From positions 33,177 to 97,176 of the forward strand of contig NZ_WPCU01000002.1 of NCBI RefSeq assembly GCF_009742705.1: a stretch of DNA of 64,000 bases. The letters run 5' to 3'. Source of the DNA: Auraticoccus cholistanensis. GTDB taxonomy: Bacteria; Actinomycetota; Actinomycetes; Propionibacteriales; Propionibacteriaceae. How positions within the stretch are numbered: the first letter of the stretch is position 1; each line of letters starts with the position of its first letter. Below the pieces are notes generated by a model. The model worked only from the letters and a program-made list of their open reading frames with translations. It was not told the DNA's origin and did not search any database. Of this stretch, positions 16,470-26,404 are shown piece after piece. Both the position numbers and the translations under genes were made by a program.

Positions 16470-19400
16470 CCCTGGACCTCGACCTCGTAGACGTAGCCGC
16501 GGTAGCTGGAGCCCTCCGGCGGCAGCTCGGTGAGGTAGAGCAGCAGGTAGCGGGTGGTGACCGGCTCGGTGAGCTCGAAGCCCGCCTCGCCGGCGGCCTC
16601 CTCGTCCTCGGCCAGCACCTCCCAGTCGGCGTCGCTCGTCATCGGGGCCTCGGCGGCGGCGCGGTCCGCCGGCGCCAGCACCTGCACCGCGGTGGGGTCC
16701 TCGGGCAGCACCACGTCGAGCCGGCTCACCTCGGTGGCCTCGCCCAGGTCGAGCACCAGCCCCACCCCGCGCTTGAGGCCGCCCAGCTCCGGGTTGCCCC
16801 GGTAGGCCAGGGTCTGCCAGGCCGTCTCCGGGTCGCCGTCGACCGCCAGCGGGGCGAGGTCGTTGTTCTCGTCGTTGGGGACGTCGCCCTGGGGGTCGAA
16901 GACCAGGACGTCGGCCACCTCCACCGGCTGCGGGGCGGTGTCGGTGCTCGCCTGGTCGCCGGGTGCGTTGCCGGTGAACCGGGCCTGGTTCTGCACGAAC
17001 ACGCCGATGAGCCCGACCACCAGCGCCAGCAGCAGCAGCGCCACCAGCACGCCCAGCCACCGGCGCCGCACCGGCTGCGTCGGGTCGACGACCCGCACCG
17101 TGGGAGGCGCGGCCTCCGCCTCGGGGGTGAGGGCGCTGACCGGCGGGCGCACCGGGTCGGGAGCGACCGCGCTGACCGGGGAGGCCGCCGGCGACATCGC
17201 CACCGTGGCGGGCCCGGAGCCCACCACGGGCACGGGCTGGCGCACCCGCCGCTCCAGGTCGTGGGAGGCGTCGGCGGTGCCGAGCACCGTGCTCAGCGCC
17301 TGCGCCACCTCCGCCGCCGTGCGCAGCGGCTCCTCGTGGTGGCGCGGGACCGGGGACAGGATGCGGTCGGTGATGCGGTCCAGCGCCGGGGAGACGCCGT
17401 GGCGGACCTGGCGCGGGGTCAGCAGCCGGCCGCCGTCGGTGGGTGCGCGGTCGAGGCCGTAGCGGGCCGCGCCGGGCCAGCGCGAGACCAGGGCGGCGTA
17501 GAGCAGCCGGCCCAGGTCGCGGACGTCCTGGGCCTCCGGGTCGTCGGTGCGGCGGACGGGCAGGGTGACCGTGGGGTCGTCGGCGGAGCTGCCGGCCTCC
17601 AGGATCTCCCCGCCGTCGGGCTCGTCGGCGTCGTCGGGGACGATCGCGGCCTCCAGCAGGAAACCGGTGATCTTGAGGTTGCCCGCCGGGGTGATCGTGA
17701 TGGCGTCGGGGCCGAGGTGGCGGTGGTGCAGCCCCATGGCGTGCATGCCGGCCAGCGCGTCGGCCACCTCGCGGACCAGCCAGGCGGCCTCCAGCGCCGA
17801 CAGCGGTCCCTGGGCCAGCATCACCTCCAGCGTCTGCCCCGGGCTGAACTCGGTGACGATGTAGGAGCCGACCTCGGGGTCGTTGCTCTCCACCGCGTCC
17901 AGCACCCGCAGGAACCGGGAGTCGGTGGCCACCGCCGAGGCGCGGGCCGCCTCGAGCAGGGCGGGCGAGCGGGGGTCGTCGGGGGGCAGCACCTGCACCA
18001 GCACCGAGCGGGACAGCACCTGGTCGAAGGCCCGCCAGGTGTGGGCGTCCGCGCGGCCGGCCACGACCTCCTCCAGGCGGTAGCGCCGACCCAGGACGTC
18101 CCCGGCCCGCTGCCGGCTGCGGCGCAGCACGTCCGGGTCGGTGCTGGGGGTGGCGAGCACGCCGGAGCCCATCTCCTCCTCCGGCGAGGGACGCGAGCTG
18201 CCGCGCCAGGCGTCCTGGGGGGCCTCCTCGGCCGCGGCGGCCGGGTCCAGCGGGTGCCCGTCGGGGCCTAGCGCCGACATCGGCTGGGTCTCCAGCTCGG
18301 CGTGCTCGGGCCCGGGCGCGGACGGCCGCTCCTCACCCGCGCTGCCCTGCACCGCGTCTCCTTCCCGTCCGGGTGCCGCCGCGGGGTCGCCCGCGGGGGC
18401 TGCGCCCTCCACCGGGGCGCTGTCGTCGGAGCCGGCGACCCCTCGTCGGCGTCGCAGCACCGTGCCCACGATCTCATCCATCTCGCGCAGGTGCAGCAAC
18501 CGGGCCGCGGCGACGTACGCGCCGACCGCCACGACCCCCGCCAGCGCGAGCCCCAGCGCGGAGGCCACCCGGCCCTCGGTCAGCCGGTGCTGCAGCCAGG
18601 TGATGAGCCAGGCCAGCCCCGCGGCCGGGAGCACCGCCAGCGTGACCCGGACCAGGTGGCGTCCGACCGCGCGCGCCGAGAGCCCGGGCAGCGAGGACTG
18701 CAGCCGGCGGAAGGCGACCACCACGCCGACGGCGTAGGACAGCGAGTAGGCCAGCGCCAGCGCGGTGGCGACCAGCGAGGGGTCGGCCACGAGGCGCACC
18801 AGCAGCACCGCGAACCCGGCGTTGAGCCCGGCGATCAGCGCCTGCAGCAGGAAGGGGGTGCGGGTGTCCTCCAGGGCGTAGAAGGCGCGCAGCAGCACGT
18901 AGTGGATCGTGAAGGGCACGAGCCCCAGCGCGAAGGCCTGCAGCGCCAGGGCCAGCACCGGGTAGTCCGAGGCGCCCACCCCGTAGCCGAACGCCAGCCG
19001 GGCGATCGGGGTGGCCAGCACCAGGAACGCGACCGCCGCCGGCAGCAGCACGGTGGTGGTGAGCCGGATGGTGCGTGCGGTCTCCCGCGAGACCCCGCCC
19101 AGGTCGCCGTCGGCGGCCAGCTTCGAGGCCGAGGTCACCATGGCGGTGGCCAGCGACACCGTGATCACCGAGTGGGGCAGGATCCACACCAGGTAGGCGT
19201 TGTTGTAGACGGTGAGGCCGCCGCCGTTCTCGGCGCCGGCGGTGGCGCTGCTGGCCAGCCGGTTCACCGCCACCAGCGCGAGCTGTGTGACGGCCACGAA
19301 GCCCAGCGTCCACTTGGCCAGCGAGAAGGTGCGGCCCAGGCCGGTGCCGCGCAGGTCGAAGCGGGGCCGGTAGACGAACCCGGCGCGGCGCAGGAAGGGC

Positions 19401-20077
19401 AGCAGGATCGCCGCCTGCACCAGGATGCCGGCGGTGGCCCCGAGCCCCAGCACCAGCTCCTGGGCGGTGCTGAAGGGGGCGCCGTGGTCGACGTCGGTGC
19501 CGAAGACCAGCAGGTAGCCGACGAAGACGGCGATCGAGACCACGTTGTTGGCGATCGGGGCCCACATCATCGGCCCGAACCGGCCGCGGGCGTTGAGCAC
19601 CTGGCCGGCGAGGAAGAAGGCCCCGTAGAAGAAGACCTGCGGCAGGCACAGGTAGGTCAGCGTCAGCATCGAGCGGTACTGCTCCGACAGCTCCGGGTCG
19701 CGCCAGCCGGCGTCGGTGTAGATCCGCAGCACCAGCGGGGCCGCCAGCAGCAGCACCACCGTGACCCCGGCGATGATGGCCAGGAAGGCGGTCATGATCC
19801 GGTTGGTGTAGGCCTCGCCGCCGTCCTCGTCGGAGGAGGTGGCGCGGACGATCTGGGGCACCAGCACCGTGTTCAGGGCGCCGCCGGCGAAGAGGATGTA
19901 GAGGCTGGTCGGGATGGTGTTGGCCAGGGTGAACATGTCGGCCTGGCGGGTGGTGTTGCCCAGGACCATGGCGATGACGACCGCCCGCGCGAAGCCGAGC
20001 ACCCGGGACAGCAGGGTGCCGGCGGCCATCAGCGCCCCGGCCGAGACCAGGGAGCTGCTGCGGGTGTCGACGCTCAT
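16466..20077 (-). CDS. murJ: MurJ lipid II flippase fused to a pseudokinase and an extracellular domain
   Basis: Polytopic protein of 1203 residues that should flip lipid II for peptidoglycan synthesis. Residues 1 to about 540 are the 14-helix MviN/MurJ domain (start SAGALMAAGTLLSRVLGFAR). An acidic, Pro-rich cytoplasmic linker follows. A kinase fold begins near 664 (GRRYRLEEVVAG) but is dead by motif: HRD is replaced by HRHLGPD near 784, and no DFG is seen. A single helix near 1010 (WLGVLVALLLLALVVGLIGV) leads to an extracellular beta-sandwich at about 1045-1203. Mycobacterial MviN has the same layout, and its pseudokinase binds FhaA when phosphorylated. Start ATG 20077 overlaps the previous stop as ATGA. 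Confidence 0.92.
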   Translation of the reverse strand: MSVDTRSSSLVSAGALMAAGTLLSRVLGFARAVVIAMVLGNTTRQADMFTLANTIPTSLYILFAGGALNTVLVPQIVRATSSDEDGGEAYTNRIMTAFLAIIAGVTVVLLLAAPLVLRIYTDAGWRDPELSEQYRSMLTLTYLCLPQVFFYGAFFLAGQVLNARGRFGPMMWAPIANNVVSIAVFVGYLLVFGTDVDHGAPFSTAQELVLGLGATAGILVQAAILLPFLRRAGFVYRPRFDLRGTGLGRTFSLAKWTLGFVAVTQLALVAVNRLASSATAGAENGGGLTVYNNAYLVWILPHSVITVSLATAMVTSASKLAADGDLGGVSRETARTIRLTTTVLLPAAVAFLVLATPIARLAFGYGVGASDYPVLALALQAFALGLVPFTIHYVLLRAFYALEDTRTPFLLQALIAGLNAGFAVLLVRLVADPSLVATALALAYSLSYAVGVVVAFRRLQSSLPGLSARAVGRHLVRVTLAVLPAAGLAWLITWLQHRLTEGRVASALGLALAGVVAVGAYVAAARLLHLREMDEIVGTVLRRRRGVAGSDDSAPVEGAAPAGDPAAAPGREGDAVQGSAGEERPSAPGPEHAELETQPMSALGPDGHPLDPAAAAEEAPQDAWRGSSRPSPEEEMGSGVLATPSTDPDVLRRSRQRAGDVLGRRYRLEEVVAGRADAHTWRAFDQVLSRSVLVQVLPPDDPRSPALLEAARASAVATDSRFLRVLDAVESNDPEVGSYIVTEFSPGQTLEVMLAQGPLSALEAAWLVREVADALAGMHAMGLHHRHLGPDAITITPAGNLKITGFLLEAAIVPDDADEPDGGEILEAGSSADDPTVTLPVRRTDDPEAQDVRDLGRLLYAALVSRWPGAARYGLDRAPTDGGRLLTPRQVRHGVSPALDRITDRILSPVPRHHEEPLRTAAEVAQALSTVLGTADASHDLERRVRQPVPVVGSGPATVAMSPAASPVSAVAPDPVRPPVSALTPEAEAAPPTVRVVDPTQPVRRRWLGVLVALLLLALVVGLIGVFVQNQARFTGNAPGDQASTDTAPQPVEVADVLVFDPQGDVPNDENNDLAPLAVDGDPETAWQTLAYRGNPELGGLKRGVGLVLDLGEATEVSRLDVVLPEDPTAVQVLAPADRAAAEAPMTSDADWEVLAEDEEAAGEAGFELTEPVTTRYLLLYLTELPPEGSSYRGYVYEVEVQG

Positions 20078-22191
20078 CGCGCTGCCTCGTTCCGGGGGCT
20101 GGGGGTCGGGTCGGGCGCGGCTGCGGCCCGGGCCTGCTGGCGGCGCACCTGGCGGACCCGCAGCACCGTGCCGCCGACCAGCACGATGCCGGAGCCGATG
20201 ACGATCACCCAGCCGGCGCGGCCGATGTCGCTGGCCTCGATCCGCACCTCGCGGCTGGGGCCGAGCTCGCGGCCGGAGACGGTGGCCAGCCGGGCGGTGG
20301 CGTTGAAGCTGCCGTTGGCACGGGCCCGCGGGGCGGCGGTGGTGGTGACGGTCTGACCGGGGCGGACCACGACCTCGGGGATGGCGGGGATGCTGATCCG
20401 GCCCGGGTTGTCGGTGGAGAAGACGACCCGGACCCGGACCGCCTGGTCCAGCCGGTTGGTGATGCTGACCGGGAACTGCCCGCTGCGGGCCGACATGGCC
20501 ACGTTCTGGGCGACGCTGAGCTGCAGCCCGCGGCCGCCGAGCAGCTGGTCCAGCGCGTCGCGGCGTGGGCCCAGCCAGGCCTCCCGCTGCTCGGCCGCGG
20601 CACCGGCGCGCCACCAGCTGCTGAGCGCCGCCGAGGTGGTGCGGTCGGCGTCCTGGCTCTCCCCGGGGTCGGTCAGCAGCTCCTGGGCGGTCTGCAGGTC
20701 GCTCCGCAGCTCGGCGGCGGAGTCGAGCACGGAGGGGTCCAGCTGAGCCTCCAGGTCGGCGGCGGGGTCGTCCACCGGGCCGCTCCAGGGGGTGGGCTCG
20801 GCGGCCAGCAGCTCCGCCAGCGGCAGCCGGCGCTGCCAGCCCGGGGCCTCGACCGCGTCGGCGGCGGCCCGCTCGGCGCTGTCGACCACCCGCACCTGGG
20901 GTGCCGGGGACAGCCCGCGCCCCTGCGCGGTGAGGCTCTCGACGAGGGTGCTGGTCAGCAGGTGCTGCGCGACCTGCGGTGCCGACGCGCGCGGGTCGGG
21001 GCCGAGCTGGGGGTCGAAGGCCTCGACCGACACGTCCACCAGGGCGGCGGCGTCGGGTCGGCTGTGCACGGCCGACCCGGGCCCGCCGGCCAGCGCGACC
21101 GCGGCCGGCTGCATCCGGTCGGCGAGGTCGAGGGTGGCGGCGTCCACGGTGCCGCCGGCGGGGGCGAGCAGCAGCGGCAGGTCGGCCGCGGCGGAACCCT
21201 GCGGCGGCTGGGCCGCGAGCACCGCCCCGGTCAGCTCCTCCTCGCCGGAGCGGGCGACGGCCAGCAGGTCGGGGACGCCCCAGGGCAGCCGGTAGCCGCG
21301 GGCCCGGTCGAGCTCCTCGAAGCGGGTCAGCCAGCGGGCGGCGTCGGCCTGGTGGCCGCCGGCGGACTCGGCGCCGTCCGCCGCGAGCACCCGGTAGCCG
21401 TCGGCGAGGTCGCCCACCTCCGCCAGCAGCAGCGGGTCGACGGCCCAGCTGACGTCCTCGCGGGCGGCGCTGCCCAGCAGCACGTCGAGCCGCCCGCCGG
21501 GCGCCAGCTGCGCGCCGAGCGACTCCCCGGCGACCACGTCGGCGCGCACCCGGGAGGGTGGGGCCGACATCACCACCACGGAGGCCACCGCCACCGGCGG
21601 GTGGCGCTCCTCGACCACCGGCACCAGGGTCCGCACCCGCCCGACCGTCTCCACGCCGTCCTCGCGGGCCTGGACGCCGACCAGCGCCGCACCGTCGCCG
21701 GGGGGCAGCCCCAGCTCCTCGACGGTGGCGCTGAGCTCGAAGGGCACGCTCTGCCCGGGCCCGAGCTCGGCCGGCAGGTCGCTGGTGTAGGCCGATTCGA
21801 CCAGCACCCGGGCGCCGACGGGGAGGGTGCTGGGGGCGGCGACGAGGTCGTCGAGCTGGGCCTGGTCGGTGTAGAGGGTGCCCTGGTCGCGCCACAGCAG
21901 CAGCTGCAGGTTGCTGACCGGGGTGTCCCGGCTGTTGGTGGCGGTGCCGCGGACGGTCAGCCGGGCGTCGCGGTCGAGCACGGCCGGCTCGACCGACTCC
22001 AGCGCGATCGACACCTGCTGGGGATCGGGCTCCACCGCCCGGGCCGGCAGCACCAGCCCCAGCGGGCCGGCCGCCGGCAGCAGGGCCAGCACGGCGACCA
22101 GGAGGGTCGCGGCGGTCCGGCGGCGGCGTCCCCGGCCTCCCGCCCCCGCGGACGCCGGGCGGGGGCGTCCGGAGGAGGTCGGGGCACTCAC
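20074..22191 (-). CDS. Large secreted DUF6049-like protein of the murJ locus
   Basis: A 705-residue envelope protein in the position of mycobacterial Rv3909. A basic, Gly-rich N-terminus precedes a signal/anchor helix near residues 25-50 (TLLVAVLALLPAAGPLGLV). A long extracellular region with beta-rich parts follows, then a C-terminal membrane helix (AGWVIVIGSGIVLVGGTVL) and a short basic cytoplasmic tail. Function unknown; the tight coupling to murJ (ATGA) suggests a cell-wall role. GTG 22191 is chosen because it is the last start before the signal sequence that keeps a short basic N-terminus; GTG or CTG starts up to 22263 remain possible. Confidence 0.78.
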   Translation of the reverse strand: MSAPTSSGRPRPASAGAGGRGRRRRTAATLLVAVLALLPAAGPLGLVLPARAVEPDPQQVSIALESVEPAVLDRDARLTVRGTATNSRDTPVSNLQLLLWRDQGTLYTDQAQLDDLVAAPSTLPVGARVLVESAYTSDLPAELGPGQSVPFELSATVEELGLPPGDGAALVGVQAREDGVETVGRVRTLVPVVEERHPPVAVASVVVMSAPPSRVRADVVAGESLGAQLAPGGRLDVLLGSAAREDVSWAVDPLLLAEVGDLADGYRVLAADGAESAGGHQADAARWLTRFEELDRARGYRLPWGVPDLLAVARSGEEELTGAVLAAQPPQGSAAADLPLLLAPAGGTVDAATLDLADRMQPAAVALAGGPGSAVHSRPDAAALVDVSVEAFDPQLGPDPRASAPQVAQHLLTSTLVESLTAQGRGLSPAPQVRVVDSAERAAADAVEAPGWQRRLPLAELLAAEPTPWSGPVDDPAADLEAQLDPSVLDSAAELRSDLQTAQELLTDPGESQDADRTTSAALSSWWRAGAAAEQREAWLGPRRDALDQLLGGRGLQLSVAQNVAMSARSGQFPVSITNRLDQAVRVRVVFSTDNPGRISIPAIPEVVVRPGQTVTTTAAPRARANGSFNATARLATVSGRELGPSREVRIEASDIGRAGWVIVIGSGIVLVGGTVLRVRQVRRQQARAAAAPDPTPSPRNEAAR

Positions 22192-22329
22192 CCGGCCATC
22201 GTAGGGGCGCGGCCACGTCGTCCCGGGGACCTGAGGGCGGACCGCCGGGCCCGCGACGGGCACCCGGAGCCTCCTCGGCCGGCTCGCGGACGGGGCGCCG
22301 CGGTGCTGCGCCCGGTAGGCTGGACGGCC

Positions 22330-23781
22330 GTGCCGGACCTGACCTCAGCCCAGTCGAACGCCGTCAGCGAGATGCTGCGCATCACGCCCGTGGTGGGTCG
22401 GCTGGGTCGGCTGTTCGCCGAGGCCGGCCACGAGCTCTACCTGGTGGGCGGCTCGGTCCGCGACGCCCTGCTCGGCGTCCTCGGCCACGACCTCGACTTC
22501 ACCACCTCCGCCCGCCCGGAGGAGATCGAGCGGCTGCTGCACCGCTTCAGCAAGGCGGTGTGGAGCATCGGCAAGGCGTTCGGGACGATCGGCTGCCGCG
22601 TCCGCGACGAGGACGGCACCGACTGGGTCATCGAGGTGACGACCTACCGCAGCGACTCCTACCAGGCGGACAGCCGCAAGCCCGAGGTGCGCTTCGGCAC
22701 CTCCCTGGGCGAGGACCTGGTCCGGCGCGACTTCACCGTCAACGCGATGGCCATCGACGTCACCCGCCCCGGCGGCACGTTCGTCGACCCGCACGAGGGG
22801 CTGGCCGACCTGACCGCCGGGACCATCCGCACCCCCGGCACCCCCGAGCAGTCCTTCAGCGACGACCCGCTGCGGATGATGAGGGCCGCCCGCTTCGCCA
22901 GCCAGCTCGGCTTCCAGGTCGCCCCCGAGGTGGCGGCGGCGATGACGGCGATGGCGGAGCGGATCGAGATCGTCTCCGCCGAGCGGGTCCGCGACGAGCT
23001 CACCAAGCTGCTGCTCACCGACCGCCCGCGGGCCGGCCTGGACCTGCTGGTGCAGACCGGGATCGCCGACCGGGTGCTGCCCGAGCTGCCGGCGCTGCGG
23101 CTCGAGCGCGACGAGCACCACCGGCACAAGGACGTCTACGAGCACAGCCTGACCGTGCTGGAGCAGGCCATCGAGCTCGAGCACCGCCTCGAGGGTGGCC
23201 CGGACCTGGTCAACCGGCTGGCGGCGCTGCTGCACGACGTCGGCAAGCCGGCCACCCGGCGCTTCGAGCCGGGCGGCAAGGTGTCCTTCCACCACCACGA
23301 CGTGGTGGGGGCCAAGCTGGTGCGCCGGCGGATGAAGGCGCTGCACTTCTCCGGCGAGGAGACCAAGGCGGTCAGCCACCTGGTCGAGCTGCACCTGCGC
23401 TTCCACGGCTACCGCGACGGGCAGTGGACCGACTCCGCCGTGCGCCGCTACGTCCGTGACGCCGGCGACCAGCTGGAGCGGCTGCACATCCTCACCCGCG
23501 CCGACTGCACCACCCGCAACCAGCGCAAGGCCGCCCGGCTGCGCGAGGCCTACGACGACCTCGAGGAGCGGATCGCCGAGCTGGCCGAGGCCGAGGAGCT
23601 GGACGCCATCCGTCCCGACCTGGACGGCAACCAGATCATGGCGCTGCTGGGGCTGGCTCCCGGCCGGGAGGTCGGCGAGGCCTACCGCCACATGCTGGAG
23701 TTCCGGATGGAGCACGGGCCGGCCGACCCGGAGACGGCCGAGGCCGAGCTGCGTCGCTGGTGGGCCGAGCGGGCGGGCTGA
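22330..23781 (+). CDS. cca: CCA tRNA nucleotidyltransferase with HD domain
   Basis: Adds or repairs the 3' CCA of tRNAs. It has 483 residues, typical of the actinobacterial enzyme annotated pcnA or cca. The class II nucleotidyltransferase core is seen as LYLVGGSVRDALLG near residue 37, with the metal-binding pair in GHDLDFTTSARP, then the flexible-loop and RRDFTVNAMAID motif. A C-terminal HD domain has LLHDVGKPATR and FHHHDVVGA, which may give phosphatase or phosphodiesterase activity. GTG 22330 starts the conserved sequence. It is divergent from the murJ-sigM block with a 138-nt gap, the same arrangement as in mycobacteria. Confidence 0.94.
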   Translation: MPDLTSAQSNAVSEMLRITPVVGRLGRLFAEAGHELYLVGGSVRDALLGVLGHDLDFTTSARPEEIERLLHRFSKAVWSIGKAFGTIGCRVRDEDGTDWVIEVTTYRSDSYQADSRKPEVRFGTSLGEDLVRRDFTVNAMAIDVTRPGGTFVDPHEGLADLTAGTIRTPGTPEQSFSDDPLRMMRAARFASQLGFQVAPEVAAAMTAMAERIEIVSAERVRDELTKLLLTDRPRAGLDLLVQTGIADRVLPELPALRLERDEHHRHKDVYEHSLTVLEQAIELEHRLEGGPDLVNRLAALLHDVGKPATRRFEPGGKVSFHHHDVVGAKLVRRRMKALHFSGEETKAVSHLVELHLRFHGYRDGQWTDSAVRRYVRDAGDQLERLHILTRADCTTRNQRKAARLREAYDDLEERIAELAEAEELDAIRPDLDGNQIMALLGLAPGREVGEAYRHMLEFRMEHGPADPETAEAELRRWWAERAG

Positions 23782-23841
23782 ACCCGCAGCAGGCGGGCCC
23801 CGAGCAGACGGGCCGCCAGCAGACGGGACCGGAAGCAGAAG

Positions 23842-23868
23842 GGGCCGCGCCCGGAGTGGACGCGGCCC
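23842..23868 (+). terminator. Terminator hairpin after cca
   Basis: Perfect 8-bp stem GGGCCGCG / CGCGGCCC with an 11-nt loop, 61 nt after the cca stop, followed by GTT. It fits an intrinsic terminator of the high-GC type with little U-tract. Confidence 0.6.
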
Positions 23869-23960
23869 GTTCGCCGGGGACCGGTACGGCGGTCGCCTCT
23901 CGGCGAGTGGCGCGAACGCGGCTCCCGTAGGTGTTCCGCGACGGCTGGAGTTGAGGCCCG

Positions 23961-23973
23961 GGGACACTGTCCC
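23961..23973. promoter_or_regulatory. Palindrome before the rhamnosidase gene
   Basis: GGGACA-C-TGTCCC, a perfect 6-bp dyad with one central base, lies 122-134 nt upstream of the start codon. An operator for a sugar-responsive regulator is plausible; no regulator gene is adjacent and I found no second copy, so the call is weak. Confidence 0.35.
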
Positions 23974-24094
23974 GCACCGGTCGAGCAGCACAACCGGACG
24001 GCGGGACGAGATATTCCACGACCCCTGGACACGGTCCGGGCCCCGTCGGGGAAGATGTGTCCCGACCCACCCACACCTCCAACGCAGGAGCACC

Positions 24095-26362
24095 GTGACC
24101 GTCGACTGGACCGCCCGCTTCATCGCCTCCGACTCCGACTTCGACGGGGCCCCGCTGCTGCGGCGGGTCGTCCGTCTCGACGAGGGCCACGGCGCGCCGG
24201 CGCGGGCCACCCTGCGGCTGTCCGCCCTGGGGATCGTCGAGGCCTGGCTGGGCGGACGCCCGGTCTCGCCGGACCTGTTCACCCCCGGCTGGACGAGCTA
24301 CGAGTGGCGGCTGCGCTACGCCGAGCACGACGTCACCTCCCTGCTGACCCAGCCCGAGACCGTGCTGGCGCTGGCGCTGGGCAACGGCTGGTACCGCGGC
24401 CGGATCGGCTGGGGCGAGGGCGCCCGGGTGTACGGCGAGGAGCTGGCGGCGCTGGCCGAGCTGCGCGTCGAGTACGACGACGGCCACGTGCAGGTCGTCG
24501 GCACCGACGGCTCGTGGCGCTCGGGAGCCAGCGACACCACCGCCAACTCCCTCTACGACGGCCAGGACGTCGACGCGCGCCGCCGCCAGCCAGGCTGGAC
24601 CGAGCCCGGGTTCGACGACTCCGGCTGGCAGGGCGTGCACGAGGTCGACTTCGAGCTGTCCCGGCTGGAGCCCTACGTCGGCCCGCCGGTGCGCCGCATC
24701 ACCGAGCTGGTGCCGCAGGAGATCTGGACCAGCCCGCAGGGCCGGGTGCTGGTCGACTTCGGGCAGAACCTGGTCGGCTGGGTGCGTGTGCGGGTGCAGG
24801 GCGAGGCCGGCACCACGGTGACGCTGCGGCACGCCGAGGTGCTCGAGCACGGCGAGCTGGGCACCCGGCCGCTGCGCAGCGCCAAGGCCACCGACCGGTT
24901 CACCCTCAGCGGCGGGGTCGACGTGTTCGAGCCCACCCTCACCTTCCACGGCTTCCGCTACGTGGAGGTCGACGGCTGGCCCGGCGGCGTGGATGCCATC
25001 GACGCCGACGCGCTGACGGCGGTGGCGGTCAGCTCCGACCTGCGGCGGATCGGCTCCTTCTCCTGCTCCGACGAGCTGGTGAACCGGCTGCACGAGAACG
25101 CCGTGTGGGGCATGCGGGGCAACTTCCTCGACGTCCCCACCGACTGCCCGCAGCGCGACGAGCGGCTGGGCTGGACCGGGGACATCGCCGCCTTCGTGCC
25201 CACGGCCGTCCGGCTGGCCGACGCCCAGGGGTTCCTGCGGGACTGGCTGCGCGACCTGGCCCTGGAGCAGAGCCACCAGGACGGCGTCGTCCCCTACGTG
25301 GTGCCCGACGCGATCAAGCGGATGGCCTCCCCGCCCGACCGCCAGCCGGTGGACACCACCGCGGTGTGGAGCGACGCCGCGGTGTGGGTGCCCTGGGCGG
25401 TGTGGCAGGCCTACGGCGACCCGACCGTGCTGGCGGAGGCCTTCGACTCGATGACCTCCCACGTCCGCCGGGTCCGCTCGAAGCTGTCCCCGAACGGCGT
25501 CTGGGACACCGGATTCCAGTTCGGCGACTGGCTGGACCCCGACGCCGACCCCGACCACCCGGCCGACGCCAAGGCCGACCGCGGCGTGGTCGCGACCGCC
25601 TGCGCCTACCGCTCGGCGCGGCTGACCGCCGCCGCGGCGGCGGTGCTGGGCCGCGAGCAGGAGCAGGCCGAGATGACCGAGCTGGCCGACCGGCTGCGGG
25701 CCGCCTTCCACGAGGTCTACGTGTCCGACCGGCAGATCCTCAGCGACTGCACCACGGTGTACTCGCTGGCCCTGGTGTTCGACCTGCTCGACGTCGAGCA
25801 GGAGGTGTGGGCGGGCGAACGGCTGGCCGAGCTGGTCGCCGAGAGCGGGTTCCGCATCTCGACGGGCTTCGCCGGCACGCCGTTCATCGCCGACGCGCTG
25901 ACCCGCACCGGGCACGTCGACGAGGCCTACCGGCTGCTGCTGCAGCGGGAGTGCCCGTCCTGGCTGTACCCGGTCACCATGGGCGCCACGACGATCTGGG
26001 AGCGCTGGGACTCGATGCTGCCCGACGGCTCCATCAACCCCGGTGAGATGACCAGCTTCAACCACTACGCCCTCGGCGCGGTGACCGACTGGCTGCACCG
26101 GGTGGTGGGCGGGCTGTCCGCGCTGGAGCCGGGCTACTCGCGCATCCTGGTGGCGCCCACGCCCGGCCCGGGCCTGGACTGGGCCGAGAGCGTGCTGGAG
26201 ACCCCGCACGGGCGGGCCCGGGTGCGCTGGGAGCGCAGCGGCGGAGGGCTGCGGGTCGAGGCCACCGTGCCGCCGGGGACGTCCGCGCTGGCCCGGGTGC
26301 CGGGTCTGGCCGAGACCGAGCTGACCCCGGGCGAGCACGTGCTGGAGGCGCCGGCGTCCTGA
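24095..26362 (+). CDS. Alpha-L-rhamnosidase, GH78 family
   Basis: Removes terminal L-rhamnose from plant glycans or glycosides. It has 755 residues. The N-terminal beta-sandwich domains (ARFIASDSDFDGAPLLRRV onwards, with GNGWYRGRIGWGEG) precede the (alpha/alpha)6 barrel starting near residue 335. Active-site signatures are DCPQRDERLGWTGD, containing the general-acid Glu, and TTIWERWDS, with the candidate base Glu. No signal peptide, so it acts in the cytoplasm on imported oligosaccharides. GTG 24095 has AGGAG four bases upstream; the open frame before it overlaps cca and is not coding. With the pectate lyase at 60 kb it suggests rhamnose-containing pectin use. Confidence 0.92.
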   Translation: MTVDWTARFIASDSDFDGAPLLRRVVRLDEGHGAPARATLRLSALGIVEAWLGGRPVSPDLFTPGWTSYEWRLRYAEHDVTSLLTQPETVLALALGNGWYRGRIGWGEGARVYGEELAALAELRVEYDDGHVQVVGTDGSWRSGASDTTANSLYDGQDVDARRRQPGWTEPGFDDSGWQGVHEVDFELSRLEPYVGPPVRRITELVPQEIWTSPQGRVLVDFGQNLVGWVRVRVQGEAGTTVTLRHAEVLEHGELGTRPLRSAKATDRFTLSGGVDVFEPTLTFHGFRYVEVDGWPGGVDAIDADALTAVAVSSDLRRIGSFSCSDELVNRLHENAVWGMRGNFLDVPTDCPQRDERLGWTGDIAAFVPTAVRLADAQGFLRDWLRDLALEQSHQDGVVPYVVPDAIKRMASPPDRQPVDTTAVWSDAAVWVPWAVWQAYGDPTVLAEAFDSMTSHVRRVRSKLSPNGVWDTGFQFGDWLDPDADPDHPADAKADRGVVATACAYRSARLTAAAAAVLGREQEQAEMTELADRLRAAFHEVYVSDRQILSDCTTVYSLALVFDLLDVEQEVWAGERLAELVAESGFRISTGFAGTPFIADALTRTGHVDEAYRLLLQRECPSWLYPVTMGATTIWERWDSMLPDGSINPGEMTSFNHYALGAVTDWLHRVVGGLSALEPGYSRILVAPTPGPGLDWAESVLETPHGRARVRWERSGGGLRVEATVPPGTSALARVPGLAETELTPGEHVLEAPAS

Positions 26363-26404
26363 GGCGGCGGTGACGCGCCGGCCACCGGGTGGCAGGCTGG
26401 GGGC

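Larger units (their letters stand above)
23782..24094. other. 313-bp noncoding stretch between cca and the rhamnosidase gene
   Basis: Holds the cca terminator (23842-23868), a decamer AGCAGACGGG repeated twice near 23802-23827, a 13-nt palindrome at 23961-23973 and probably the rhamnosidase promoter. No coding frame here looks real to me, and I see no RNA gene. Confidence 0.7.

Noticed and set aside
16466-22216. A 1916-codon frame suggesting a giant MurJ protein
   Set aside because: The first 713 codons are the DUF6049-like gene read out of phase; MurJ starts at ATG 20077 in an ATGA overlap.
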